The position numbers were made by a program, and so were the translations under genes. Below, piece by piece: positions 34,020-45,506 of a DNA stretch of 64,000 bases. The stretch is from Trichostrongylus colubriformis. Lineage: Eukaryota > Nematoda > Chromadorea > Rhabditida > Trichostrongylidae. The DNA is taken from positions 9,672,001 to 9,736,000 of the forward strand of contig OZ022259.1 in NCBI GenBank assembly GCA_963978905.1. Reading direction: 5' to 3'. How positions within the stretch are numbered: position 1 is the first letter of the stretch; every line of letters begins with the position of its first letter. The notes under the pieces were generated by a model, which saw nothing but the letters and a program-made list of their open reading frames with translations, was not told the DNA's origin and did no database searches.

Positions 34020-35444
34020 TAACTAGACTTAACAACCACTTACGCGTATCTGCCTAGGCCTAGGGAATAGGAACCTCCTTCTCAAGGCTTAGGCTAACAT
34101 GTATGGAAAAAAGCACGAATTTGCGCATCAGAATCGTCTCTATGCAGAATTCGAACCCAATTCGGCCAGCGCTATGACTTCTCTGCGCTCTTACTGTAAG
34201 AATAGAGTACAGTGCGCTGCCCCCCCCCCTTAACTCACATAGCACCTACCTGTGCTTGGTGTGATACAGCAAGAGCGTCACATTGGCTGAGACCTGATCA
34301 CCCCGTAAGCAGCTAAATGTACCATAGTCTCTTCCAAACCCTATCGATCTGAACTAATGTCTGAAGCGTTGAAGCAAAAATCGTTTTCGATTAGCTGACA
34401 TGTATATATAAATCGTTTCATAGGCCGGATAGGCCTTCCAGTAAACTGCATTCTAGTGGCTTAGGGGATATAGCTATTTCAAAAAGGTGTACTATTACAA
34501 CAGCAAACTCACAATGGCGCGTGTGGGACTGGATGGAATGCACGCGAGCTAACAATAAGAGCGCTTTATGTAGTCGTGTTCTGAGCAATACTCTGTTCTA
34601 TAACAAAAAACAAAGCGCAAGATAATTTGATCGCTTTGGGACCCAGCAATGTTCGATAGTGCTGGCTCGCATTGCACGACGCGGCGCATAATTCTTGTCT
34701 TAATGGCTCATCCTCCATGATATATGTACGTAAATACAGGGGACCATTGCCTCTTATCATTGTAAAGCATTTTAAGCAGGGAAGTCAAGTATAAGATGTT
34801 TACCATGATAATAGGTGAACAGATGAATAAAAAGGTAACATTCTGGAGTAACAGAGAGATAGGGCAACCGTCACAGAACAAAAATAGATTTGCTGTCAAC
34901 AACAACATGACAACTTCCTCGAAACTCCAACGCGCAGCCATGTATTATTCACGAAAAAACCTAAAATGTAGCCTTTTCTGGGACACGCTGAAATATGATT
35001 GTCAGATTCATCAATACATAAGTGGGTCTTGCACTATGAAGAACCTCGGAAGGGGACAATTACACATGGCCAATTAAGACCACCAGAGTGGACACAGGTA
35101 GTCACACTGCACTTGAACCCTTAATTGACTTTGCCGTCGAAGTGAAAGGGAATTTGAGGTTAGACGGTCACCATCCAAACGCCGTTACGACGAATCGGAT
35201 ACCATGAAGACGCCACCGCAAGTCGATCGGCACATATCTATGGGTTTGAATTTCATTTTATGGCATTTGAACAAAAAGTAACAAAATGTGAAGACCACAG
35301 CAGCAGATGTTGTCTTCTGCACTGTGACCCATTTTTCAGTCATAGCTATTATGTGGTTCAACGGTGATATTATCGTACAAAAGGAGTTATGAGATCTGGA
35401 CTGACCTACATACTGTGCTACCATGCCAGCTGGATACTTACAGT
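34020..35444. other. No recognisable feature
   Basis: Short open frames only. C-rich run at about 34215-34223. Confidence 0.3.
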
Positions 35445-35601
35445 CCATTTCGGAGCGCCTGACAGGGCGTGGCCCACGGATTTGGGTGAGTGACGAGAGT
35501 GAGAGTACATGGCGAGAGTGAGAGTGTGTGGCGTGGAGAGAAAGTGTGATACACGTTCATCCAAGTCCGTAGGCCACGCCCTGTCAGGCGCTCCAAAATG
35601 G
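35445..35601. mobile_element. Short inverted-repeat element (MITE), 157 bp
   Basis: CCATTTCGGAGCGCCTGACA and GGGCGTGGCCCACGGATT at the left, inverted at the right. The interior is GAGAGTGAGAGT-rich, the complement of the CACTCTC interior at 4019-4171, so the two copies lie in opposite orientation. Confidence 0.72.
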
Positions 35602-36236
35602 AGTATAACCCTGCAATTACAGAACATTCATGGCGTAAACGTGTGATGTGGCCGCGAAATCGTGAACCTATTCCTCAGCCCAGAAGTTAGAAGTGCCCTT
35701 AACGTGATGCAGATCGCTGTTGTGTCATCAGCCACGCGCTAGTTGTTCAGCACCGTATCTACTTTTTAACCTTTGGTGTGGAAAAGTAAATCGAATAAGA
35801 TAATTATTAGCTCAGTATCAGATCCAGGTAACGAAATGAAATATACATCCTTATGCAACAGAAATCACTCTTCGAAATATGTGGAAGCAGGTGGAAAAGG
35901 GTGATCGAGGATTAGTTTCGCAGGCTACGCATGTCGAGGTGAAAGTATTAGAGTACATCTGCCCGCCAAACATCTCATCGCCGCTCGATCCACTTCACTG
36001 ACTTGCTGATGGATTAGGTTATGGAGTACCTAGGAAAACATTCGTGAGGATACAGCCGAGTCAACATCGTTGGCGAACGAGTGCCACCAAGGACTATCAA
36101 ATAGAGCACAACAAATGTATTTTATAACAGAAACTGGTTGTGAGGCGATGCTGAACCTTACTGTGCCACGGACAATAACCATCCGACGTGGAAATTCACT
36201 CAAAATCTAGGCGGCATTAAGTACCAGATGAGTTAA

Positions 36237-36720
36237 AGGCACACCACACGATAATCACATTAGTGTCTTACTTTCTTGGGGGAAGTTGGTCCTTAGATAG
36301 GTGACGAGGTTGCACCCTTGTTGCGGCTCTGTAGTGCATCCTCGCGGCGATAATCGCGCTCAACCCGAGCCGAGTTGAGCCCATCGAGCCGAATCACTCC
36401 TGGCCTTAAACGAACAAATTTCCAACGTGGCTCTCACGTGGAGAAGGAAACTTGCGATAAGACAAGATAAGGCGGCGATATCAATAGCGAAGGCAGCTTC
36501 AACAGGGAAGAACAGGTGATACCGTAGCATTTCGCGCGATATCATCGGGCAAAAGCTCTTCTACAATCTCCAATACTCGTACGAGGACTGAATACAGGGG
36601 GTTCTATTTTTGGTGGATGTGAAGGGGTTTGGTTCATTTTTCTTCACTGGTGGATGAAGCAGGGCCTTTACGTCCAGTAATACGCGCGACAACTCTCACA
36701 ATTTATCGCGTGGTGTGCCT
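36237..36720. mobile_element. TTAA-flanked MITE with AGGCACACCAC ends, 484 bp
   Basis: TTAA at 36233-36236 and 36721-36724. Terminal inverted repeats AGGCACACCACACGATAA and TTATCGCGTGGTGTGCCT. The exact TTAA duplication fits piggyBac-type transposition. No coding capacity seen. Confidence 0.8.
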
Positions 36721-36724
36721 TTAA

Positions 36725-37795
36725 ATAATCTGTGTTAGAAGACTACAGCAAAAGTTATGTTTGTGAGATCAATACTGACTGAAATAGAAGAATCAGTGAT
36801 TGAGAGATTTACATAAAAGATCTAACAGCTCTGATAGATTATCTATCAGCTCAACCCTCCCTCCTCTACTGAAGGAATTCTGTGATCAAAAGCAGGGAAT
36901 CGCCGATCCATATGAAGGTCACCGATGAAGGTCGAGCAGAACACTCCCTGTCGGACCCATTTTACCGCTAGGACCAGTTACCACTTGAATCCTAGATTCG
37001 CTTGACTAGTGCACCTCTTCTTGAATAATGATTAATTCTATCGCAGACTTGTGACGATACATAACCCATGACTCATGATTGCAAGTTAGATTGCCCGTCC
37101 TCCAATGCATGAGCGATTACTATCTAAATATTCGTTATTCAAGTGTCTTCAAGACTGAACATGAGGAAAGAGCGTATACTCGATGAGCGAGGTTCACAGC
37201 CAATCCATATTCCATGAATTTATGAACTAAATTGGAAGAGACGGCTCAAGAGGATTCGGCTGCCCTTCAGTGCCCTTTCAACGGGCACAGTCGCGCAAGA
37301 GTATTTCGAAATTCCCTTACATGTGTTTCGTTGGAATAACCGTGTAACCAACATCGTTCCTTCGAATTCCCTCATGGAAGTTATGAATATGGGAGCACTG
37401 GGACTCATTACGACATGTCGGCTATTCAGTCGTGATTGGTTGGTGGAAAACGAGTGAGGCTGTCAATGCCCGACCGACCAAAAACAAACGAAGTTGTGTA
37501 CAAGCATAAAGAATGCAGTTGCCGAAAAATATTTTCGAAAATGCTGACATAGCGACTACCGCTTTGGATAGGACCGCAAGCTGTGGGATTTGCAGCTGAC
37601 ACAACACGACTAAATTTCCCACACCACCTTCCGCGTGTCGCGTGCTTCCATCAAGAATCGAGGAAGCAGTTGAATGCATATTTCATCCACGAATGCACTT
37701 ATGGGTCTGTCACTGTTCAAAGGCGGCGGGTTCTTCCGATATGAGCTTCCAGCTTTAATACGAGTAAGGTTTGTAGGAGCTATTATCGACCACCC
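36725..37795. other. No recognisable feature
   Basis: Short open frames only; no similarity recognised. Confidence 0.3.
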
Positions 37796-37799
37796 TTAA

Positions 37800-38224
37800 A
37801 GGAATCGTCCACGAAAAATGAGTTTTTGTGTTACCCATATGTTTATGTTGTATTTGCCTAATGTTAGCCTCATGCAAAATTTCACGCGAAAAAATGTGAA
37901 TCTGGCTGAGATACAGCACCACAAAGTGCGGTTCAGGTGGGCGGGCCTCCGCGTAAAAGCCTCGTCCCGTCGTCCGCCGTGGTCGGAGACGCATTGTAGG
38001 AACAGGAGGTAACGTAAACAGTCCCACTCTCCGTTCTCAACGGCGGCGGACGACGGGACGAGGCTTTTACACGGAGGCCCCGCCCACTGGGACCGCACTT
38101 CGTGGTGCTGTATCCCAGCCAGATTCACATTTTTTCACGTGAAATTTTGCATGAGGTCAACATTAGGCAAATACAACATAAATATATGGGTAATACAAAA
38201 ACTCATTTTCCGTGGACGATTCCT
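37800..38224. mobile_element. TTAA-flanked palindromic MITE, 425 bp
   Basis: TTAA at 37796-37799 and 38225-38228. Nearly the whole element is an inverted repeat: AGGAATCGTCCACGAAAAAT, TGCAAAATTTCACGCG, GGTGGGCGGGCCTCCGCGTA and CCTCGTCCCGTCGTCCGCC all return inverted on the other arm. The arms are about 200 bp. Confidence 0.85.
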
Positions 38225-38477
38225 TTAAACATGGAAGGTGGAGAAGCATAGCAGTGCGGCAGTGAACGAGAAACAACATAAGAGGGCCACAAACCTAAGA
38301 AAAAGAGCATCTATTCTTTCTGCCTATCTTTGCGTAGAGGATTTTACACGCGCAGTATCGCTGAGTAACGGTCAGAGCAACGTCACGTGGATTTGTGATA
38401 CGTGCAAGTGATACGCAGTCGATTGCCACTCTTGCTTATGGGAGGAACCAGCCCACGAACGGAGAATGTTGGCGTAA

Positions 38478-38540
38478 GGCCGCGTTCATACTTTGCGCAC
38501 CGGCGGCGACGGCGTCGGTGCGCAAACTATGAACGCGGCC
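38478..38540. mobile_element. Minimal Harbinger-like MITE, 63 bp
   Basis: GGCCGCGTTCATACTTTGCG at one end and its inverse at the other, flanked on both sides by TAA (38475-38477, 38541-38543). The whole element can form a single hairpin. Confidence 0.78.
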
Positions 38541-38543
38541 TAA

Positions 38544-40510
38544 GGCCTGAGCGAATCGTTTGCAGCGCCTCCACCATGATTGACCCCGCACTGTGTCTAG
38601 CATGAGCCCTACCATTCATTTATAGATGGTGTATCTCCCCGTCCCGTACGCCTTATTAACCTCGGTTACCTGCCCTCATCCGATTACGAAGAAGTGATGG
38701 GTTTGAGTGACCTTTGGCTTGATATGATTTTACGTGGTGCATAGGAACAGTGAACAACTTCGCCCATCTCCTTCTTAGCGGCGAAATTCACTTCAGATAG
38801 GAAGGATTCAGGCAGAAAAACTCACGAGACAACCGTAGACAAAAAACCCCACCACTTACTGACATAGATCTCGATCCTTCTTGGCTTTTGTTTTTGTTTT
38901 CAGGAATGAGTGTTTTGATAATTTGTTCTCTAAATATGGTGCACCTCCGTGTGTATTAATAAATAAAATAAAGGTTTCGATGTAAGCTTCCTTAATTCCG
39001 TGGATAATTGAGCAGAGGTGTTTAGAAAAGATCGTATTGATCTCAAAGTCGAATTATCGTAAAAGAGGCTGAAATTGGGCAAATTCAGTGCTCTTTCAGC
39101 GGGTTCGGTCCCGCAAAGGTATAAGGTCGAATATGGTGATGACGAGCCAACAATAATGTCTTGTTGTTAGAAAGTGAAAATTTGGAAAAAAGGAAATGGA
39201 CCAATGGGAATTGATAACACAACTGTCGGCACCTTGTCGTTACCCACACCTGAATAGCCATGCCTGATTATGCGTGAGCCATACGATAAACTGGTTTCAC
39301 AGCAAGAATCTATCCTCCTTATGCAAATACAAAGTTGTTTTGATGTTATGAAGCCGTTGTTGTGCTCATTATATCACACCACGTGAATCGAAAAAAGGCC
39401 TACATGGCCCATAGATACGAACGTTTCACCGCACATGGCGCATCCTATCACATGCAAGATTGCTTCTTATTACAGGTCAGCTGTACTTGAAGACAGCATT
39501 CATGGGCTTAAATGAATCATAACGTCGATGACCGGCGGGTACACATGACTCATGGTAGCCCGCCACGCATACAGCCACCTGCAGGGAAAACTGCGAGCCA
39601 CGGCTTTTTCGGCAAAGGGGTCGTATTTGACTGGACAGGAAGGTGGTCGTACCTATAGAGGTCCGCGATAAGCACTAGAATCTAAGCCTTCAGTGAGCAG
39701 ATGAGAAGCGAAGGTTGTTTCACGCAGAACCTGTGTAAAAAAAATTGAAATAATTGTACTTTTACTTCAGGTAAGGATACATAGCATGAAAAGGCATTGC
39801 AATCATACAATAAGGCAACAGTTACTGGTATTGTAGACGTGAAAAAAGGAGGTCGTATTAAGTACCCTTAGAGAGCGGAGATCGTGTTGAAGCAGTTATT
39901 TTCCTCGACACCCGAGAGTGCTCTGGCCACCAGTTCGAGTCAGTTTTACCGAGCTACCTTACAGCCTAACATAAAACATAGTATCGAGACATAAATACTG
40001 ATGGCAGACACAATCGAAGGTGAGGAAGTTTTGATCAGTGCACCTCTGACCAAGGAGAAGGATTCTCACCTTGAAGATCAAGCACAATTAGAAGCGCTGA
40101 TGACAAATTAAAAGCACCATGAAGAGCGAATTCGGTTGTTCACAGGGTTATATGAACAAAAGTTTCTATGCTATGGTATTTGCAATTAAAAGGGCGGTCA
40201 AGCCACTTGGCGAAATTCCACACCGGCCTGCAAATCCATTTACCCTGCCTCGCCACAGGTGGGACCTCAGCTATGCGACTTCGTTATTTCTTTACTGCTG
40301 CTCCACCGAGCATCCCTACTTTTCTACTAACGACCGACCTAACTGTTTCGCTTGCAGCCTGGTAAGGCCCAAAATATGCCGCAATTTTCAGCGGAAAGGT
40401 CTATTTCATTTTCCATTACGAACGAATAAAATAATTATCCATAATTATCCAATCAGCATCGCCTCAAAAGACCGATAATTCGATAAATTGCACCACAGAC
40501 GATTGCGACA
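38544..40510. other. No recognisable gene
   Basis: Short open frames only. At 38905-38960 plus, a TTGTTTTCAG acceptor-like site is followed by an open stretch and AATAAATAAAATAAA. It looks like a terminal exon, but no partner exons were found. Confidence 0.3.
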
Positions 40511-40514
40511 TTAA

Positions 40515-40947
40515 AGGCACACCACGAGGTGATCAGTTTATTGGTTTACTTTTTTGGGGCAAGTACGTCCTTCGAAAACTGCTCGAACATAGTCTTTGCA
40601 CCCTCACGGTGCTGTGCCGTTTGAGCACAACCAAGCCACGCCCATATATGCAAATCACAACCTTAGACGAATTAATTTCCGACACGGAAGCTGCCTTCAT
40701 CATCGAACTGGCTGTTTCATTAAGTTACCTTCTGTTGTCGCAAGTTCTCCTCCACGTGAGCTCCCGGTTGAAAATTTGTTCGTCTAAGGTCACCTGTGAT
40801 GTGGTTGGATGGGTGTGGCATGGATGTATTCAAGCAGGTACACACCGTGAGGGTGCACCATGCAGCCGCAACAAAGATGCAGCTTGAGCAGTGATCCAAG
40901 AAGAACCCTCAAGAAAATAAACCACTAATCTGATTATCAGGTTGTCT
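40515..40947. mobile_element. TTAA-flanked MITE with AGGCACACCAC ends, 433 bp
   Basis: TTAA at 40511-40514 and 40948-40951. The left end AGGCACACCACGAGGTGATC and the interior GCAGCCGCAACAAAGATGCA match the relatives at 36237 and 20698. The right end is more diverged. Confidence 0.7.
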
Positions 40948-40951
40948 TTAA

Positions 40952-41826
40952 GCAGCATATTGTAGTCTCTCCAAGTAGGACACAAAACATGCACGCGAAT
41001 CACACCTACCTTATCGTCAAAGTACTGCACCATTGCAAAAAAAGTAGTGGAAAGGAGGGTTCTAGAGGCAGCTGAAACAGGAAGGCTCTCCCAAAATGAA
41101 TGGCAGACACGAGCTACGTGACTGTCTCCAACCATTCACATGACGGCATTGTTATGCACTGTGGGATGAATTCAATTACAAGCATCACCACAGTTATAGC
41201 ACGTTTGCACTACATAAAGGTCAAATCAGATGAACTCCTGCCACCAGGTATCTGTTATTGTCCATTTTGTTTGCAATTTATTCATAGAATTCGCATCGAC
41301 AAAACCAGGACCTCACATCGAGTCGTTAAGAATAGTGACCCATGGCAACTGCAAGTCAGTAAAGGAGAAATGCAGCTAAGCGGTTCTCTGACAGAGTCTC
41401 CTAATGAGAACTAATTTTTCCCATTTCAACTAGGCACCGAAAACTTGCTCAGAAGTCTTGCAAACCACTTGGAATACCTTTGTACCCTTTTCAACCATTT
41501 TTGTGAGAGCTTCTCTCATACTTGTGAATAAAAAAAAATGTTCGCGTCTCATACTTCCATTCAGTTCAACATGAGGGTTTGAAACAAGTCAATAACACTG
41601 CGACAACCTCATTTTTTCCAGCGCAGATGTAGAAGTTTGATCGAGCGGACTTCAAAGAGCAAACAAGTGCTGATAAGCAGGCAGTACTGATAGGCTACAC
41701 CTACTCGATGTTCCCATACGAGATATGCACCCGTTCTAACTGATAAAGCCAATGTTAAAAAAAATTTTTCTGAGGTGTTCAGTGGCACCTCGAGCGGCTT
41801 GAGTAGTTTCGCGCAGACGCTATTAC
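40952..41826. other. No recognisable feature
   Basis: One plus-strand frame of 104 codons (41100-41414) without recognised similarity. Confidence 0.3.
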
Positions 41827-42449
41827 TAGGTTGTCCCAAAAGTCTTGTCATATTTTCCCAAAAAAAAATCAGTAAATCTTGTTCACTTCGAGGCAGGTCC
41901 AGGCGGTTCAGGAATATGGTAGAACGTTCCCTAAGCTTTCTAGAAAATATATATTGTCCCACCAGATCCCATGGAGAGAGCTACAATGCCCGTTGTCGAT
42001 ACCCACCCAACTCGCGGTGTCATCTATTATGAGCGGTCTTGCGGCACCAAAACGACGGAAGCTTGCCACTCCATCAGCGCTGCATTGGGCAAGGGATGTG
42101 TGAGCTACGTGACCGCGCGCCGCTGGTTCATCAACTTCAGCAAGCGAGATTGACATGAAGGACAAACCACGCTTGGGACTGTGCTGGTTCTGGGACGAGG
42201 AAGGAATGCTTTTCCGCGAGGTGCTGGTACAAGGCGAGACAGTCACCGCTACCGTATGCACCCACCAGCTCCAGCAGCTCGCCGTCGATGTTCGAGAAAA
42301 GTGCCGGAAAACTCCGCGGTCACCCTTCTTCATGACGACGCCCGCTCCCATTTCGCGAAAAGTACCCAAGCTAAGTTATAGGAGCTCGGCCGGGATGTGC
42401 TGCCCCACCCACCGTACTCTCCAGACATTGCCCCTTCTGGCTATCACCT

Positions 42450-43680
42450 TACCCATCCCACAGTACATCAAACTCACACGCGAAACACCACACGACGGTT
42501 GGCTCCCTTACCTCAACACACAAGTCGGGGTATCCAACGGCGTCATACGTGTGAAATGGTACCGCAAGAGTAGCTCTAAGAACATCTTGATTCACGCTTC
42601 ATCGGCTCATCCCACTGCCGTTAAACGAGCGGCTGTCGGCAACATGTTCAAAACGGCTATGGCGATGTGCACAGGTGATGTTGAACGACATGAATCACGT
42701 AAGCTGGCTACAGAAATAGCCATTGCCAATGGCTATGCGGCACCAGGATTACGAAGACGACGTGTCGCTCCACAAGAGGTACCGCGTCGACCAATATTAC
42801 CCCTCTGTCTTCCCTTTATATCTGACAAGGTGAGCGCTGCCATTCAAAAGAGTATTAGAAGAGCACAGTAGCAAGACGATGTTCAGTTAGTGAACATTCC
42901 TAACGAAAATCTTAAAAAACAACTGGTGCGCAACACACTCTATGATAGGCAGTGCTTATCAGATAATTGTGCTATCTACCCACACGGCAAGGCAGGAGAT
43001 TGTATGTATAGTGGAGTGATTTATCAAGTTGAGTGTCGGGCTTGTGGCTCTACTTATATAGGAGAGACGGGGAAAGTTCTAGCAATTCGAGTCAAGGAAC
43101 ATCTAGCTAGTATTAGACGCGGTACCCTAACAACAGCTCTTGGGAGACACAAAGTAGAGGAGCACGATGGCGTTCAATTCGAAATCAAGTGCACGGTGTT
43201 GGCGCATGAGACGGAAATTTCTGCTAGAAAAGCATTAGAAGCGTTTTGGATTCCTGTCAAGAATCCAAGAATGAACAGCCGAGATGAGCGTCCATCAATA
43301 ACCAGTGAATTGTCGCCGTTCATACCACACTGCGAGCTGTAGAATGTAGCGATAACACATTACGTGCGTCTCCCAAGTATGTCCATATCGGGAACAACGA
43401 ATGTGTTTCACTTGCTACTGGTTGTCACCAAAGTGCGGTAGCGGGTTTTTCCGCTCTTAGGTGTTCAGGGTGAGTATTTCTTCATGTTGCTGGAGTTTCT
43501 CTGTGTGGTCCCGACACGATGTCGGAACCGCTAGGGAAGATGAAGCGCTTGGTGGTTTAGAGTCCCGAATGTAAACCTTGCACCACGTTCAGGCCTCTGA
43601 AGACGACGATTCAGTCGAAACGTCAGGCCACTTTGATAAACGTTCCACCATTCAACCTCGAAAAGCACAAACTAATTAAC
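42450..43680 (+). mobile_element. Penelope-like retroelement 3' fragment (RT tail plus GIY-YIG endonuclease)
   Basis: A single reading frame runs from about 42450 to 43342 with one TAG at 42869-42871. The first part (WLPYLNTQVGVSNGVIRVKW, then YRKSS and HPTAVKRAAVGNMF) matches the thumb-side end of Penelope reverse transcriptase. The second part is the GIY-YIG endonuclease: CLSDNCAIY and CMYSGVIYQVECRACG with its cysteines, STYIGETGKVLAIRVKEHL holding the YIG and catalytic Arg, KALEAFWI with the conserved Glu, and KNPRMN. The catalytic residues I can check are present. The catalytic palm of the RT is absent, so it cannot transpose alone. The 3' non-coding tail contains a hammerhead-like motif. 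Confidence 0.85.
43592..43629 (+). ncRNA. Candidate minimal hammerhead ribozyme in the Penelope-like 3' region
   Basis: GGCCT (43592-43596) pairs perfectly with AGGCC (43625-43629) as stem I. Between them come CTGAAGA (the CUGANGA core), a GAC/GTC stem II (605-607 with 614-616, one extra C at 43604), GAA, and ACGT as a four-base self-complementary stem III, then C at 43624, the expected cleavage site. Short stem III hammerheads acting as dimers have been described in Penelope-like elements. The unpaired C at 43604 and short stem II are weaknesses. Confidence 0.55.
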
Positions 43681-43717
43681 AACTCACTATGACAAGACTT
43701 TTGGGAGGGACAACCTA

Positions 43718-44989
43718 ATAAAATGTCGCAGAATTGTCTTAATTTCAAAAGTATCCGTATTTGGGGTGCAAAGACATCATGACTTCTTATTGAGTATTAG
43801 AAATTATAGGTTAAACCAGTTATAAGTTCAATTGAAGGACGAAAAAATTAGAAGACAAGCAGCAATTTTATTCAGACACTCTTATCAAAAGTATGCTCAT
43901 TCAAAGGCAGCACGAAGAACAACTCGTAGGTTAAAGGCACCGCTGAGGGCAAGAAGAGTATGAGAAGTGACGAACTGAAAATCAGAAGCCATGTTCTCTG
44001 TGACCCACAATTCCAGTTCAGAAGTGGCGATCTGTGGTGAAACTCGCACTGAAACAGCGCGCCCTGACGTTCTTATTGCGATTTCCCTGCGCTGTGTTTC
44101 GTGTTGTGCGGTTGCCAATTTGTGAGTTTCTGCCAGGGCGGGACAGAGGCATCATTCGAGGCTCCATGACTGATTCCCCACCATCTGCATCTACCTCTAC
44201 ACGACTACTGATTCAGAGGGGACCTAGAGTAAGGAGTGAAAAAGTGGATTTCCGACCGTTTCTTCTCGTTCTTTCTCCATGTACTACTGAGTATGCCTAC
44301 TGTTAAATTTCACACTTATTCCACAATCTGCTGAAATTACTCGTTAGTTGTCTCAAATCAGAGGAACAGAAGTCGGCGCTATTGCAATAAGAGGGGCATA
44401 TTATAAAATACTGTACACCTTAGCATTTCCGAGGGATCTTTAAAAGGCCAAACTGCACAAACAAGCAGTATATTCCTATCTAAGCCTTAGAGAATGAAGA
44501 AAGAAGCTCCTTCTCCTTATAAGCTCAGGTAAAAGTAGCGTCCATAGTGGGATGCTCTCCTCAACCCCCCTTATTGCCAGTACCCCATGATTACTATAAA
44601 TTTACGATGAGATGCAAACATACGATGCGCGGCGCAATCCATAGCCACAGACCTCCTATTGTCATAGCTTTTTCTACAAGACCCACATGGTGTGAGAGCT
44701 ACGCATCACAGATTCATATGGCTAGGAGACGTGGTGTGTTGCAAGTGTTCCGGTGATTAGTGTGCGGTCAGGTCACCCATGAATGGGTTTACTTCACAGG
44801 CGACTGATTTACTACTAATTTCAAAATCTTGGCTCCGTAGCTGGTCTAATTAAGTCAATGATAAGGGTGGAAGAATAAACGCAGATTTGTGAAGGTAAAT
44901 ATGTAGTAAAGTTGGATATTTGTTATCTAATGATTAAGTTAAGCCATCTTCCTTTAAACACAATTTCTTACTGAAAGCATACACGATCT
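43718..44989. other. No recognisable feature
   Basis: Open frames under 95 codons with no recognised similarity. CCTAAGCCTTAG occurs near 44481. Confidence 0.3.
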
Positions 44990-45280
44990 ATGATGAAGGT
45001 GAAAGCTATTTACTGTAATATTCCATAATACAATGTTTTGGTCTCACAAGAATTTTACTTTCGTAGCTTCTATAGTGAATTACCCTCCACACAACACTGG
45101 TGACCTGACCTAGTGGAACACTGGCAGGAATACTTACACGCATACTCACGGCAGGCAGCGCGTGGCTTGTTCACAGGCAGCGAGGAAGAGTGGCACAGAG
45201 GAGCTGCAGAGACAACGCAGGCAACGAGGCAGGGTGGCATGCTCGGAGACGCAGACATCTCTTGGAATATCTTAAACAAA
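44990..45280. repeat. Diverged copy of fold-back element interior and 173-bp MITE interior
   Basis: 44990-45110 (TATTCCATAATACAATGTTT, CACAAGAATTTTACTTTCGT, CTTCTATAGTGAATTACCCT) resembles 10570-10730. 45175-45260 (GCTGCAGAGACAACGCAGGC) resembles the interior of the 18046 and 32248 MITEs. Their adjacency suggests that these families share sequence. Confidence 0.5.
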
Positions 45281-45428
45281 AATCCCGGAGTGAACAAGCA
45301 AATACTCCTATAGCTGAAAATGTGCAAAAATCAGTTATTCGCGGTGCTTGTTTATCAAATTTATGTGTCAACTATCAATTACAAAAATCTGAGCGTTCGG
45401 TTAGTGATGCGTCGAGTGATCGACCTTA

Positions 45429-45503
45429 GGCCGCGTTCATACTTTGCGCACCGACGTCGGCAGCGGCGGCGACGGCGTCGATGCGCAAAGTATGAACGCG
45501 GCC
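45429..45503. mobile_element. Minimal Harbinger-like MITE, 75 bp
   Basis: GGCCGCGTTCATACTTTGCG and its inverse, flanked by TTA at 45426-45428 and 45504-45506, with a GC-rich loop (GACGTCGGCAGCGGCGGCGA). Confidence 0.78.
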
Positions 45504-45506
45504 TTA

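Larger units (their letters stand above)
41829..43715 (+). mobile_element. Mariner shell carrying a Penelope-like insert, 1887 bp
   Basis: Bounded by TA (41827-41828, 43716-43717). Terminal inverted repeats GGTTGTCCCAAAAGTCTTGT and, from the right end, GGTTGTCCCTCCCAAAAGTC. The left 620 bp encode broken mariner transposase: a helix-turn-helix segment ending YVTARRWFINFSKRD*, then, after a deletion, WDEEGMLFREVLVQGETVTA, LLHDDARSHFAK and [20 protein letters not shown]. At about 42447 mariner similarity stops and a Penelope-like fragment runs almost to the right inverted repeat, replacing the mariner C terminus. Confidence 0.82.

Noticed and set aside
38905..38970. Terminal-exon-like sequence (TTTTCAG, short open stretch, AATAAA) on the plus strand
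   Set aside because: No upstream exons or recognisable protein similarity; AT-rich sequence makes AATAAA common.
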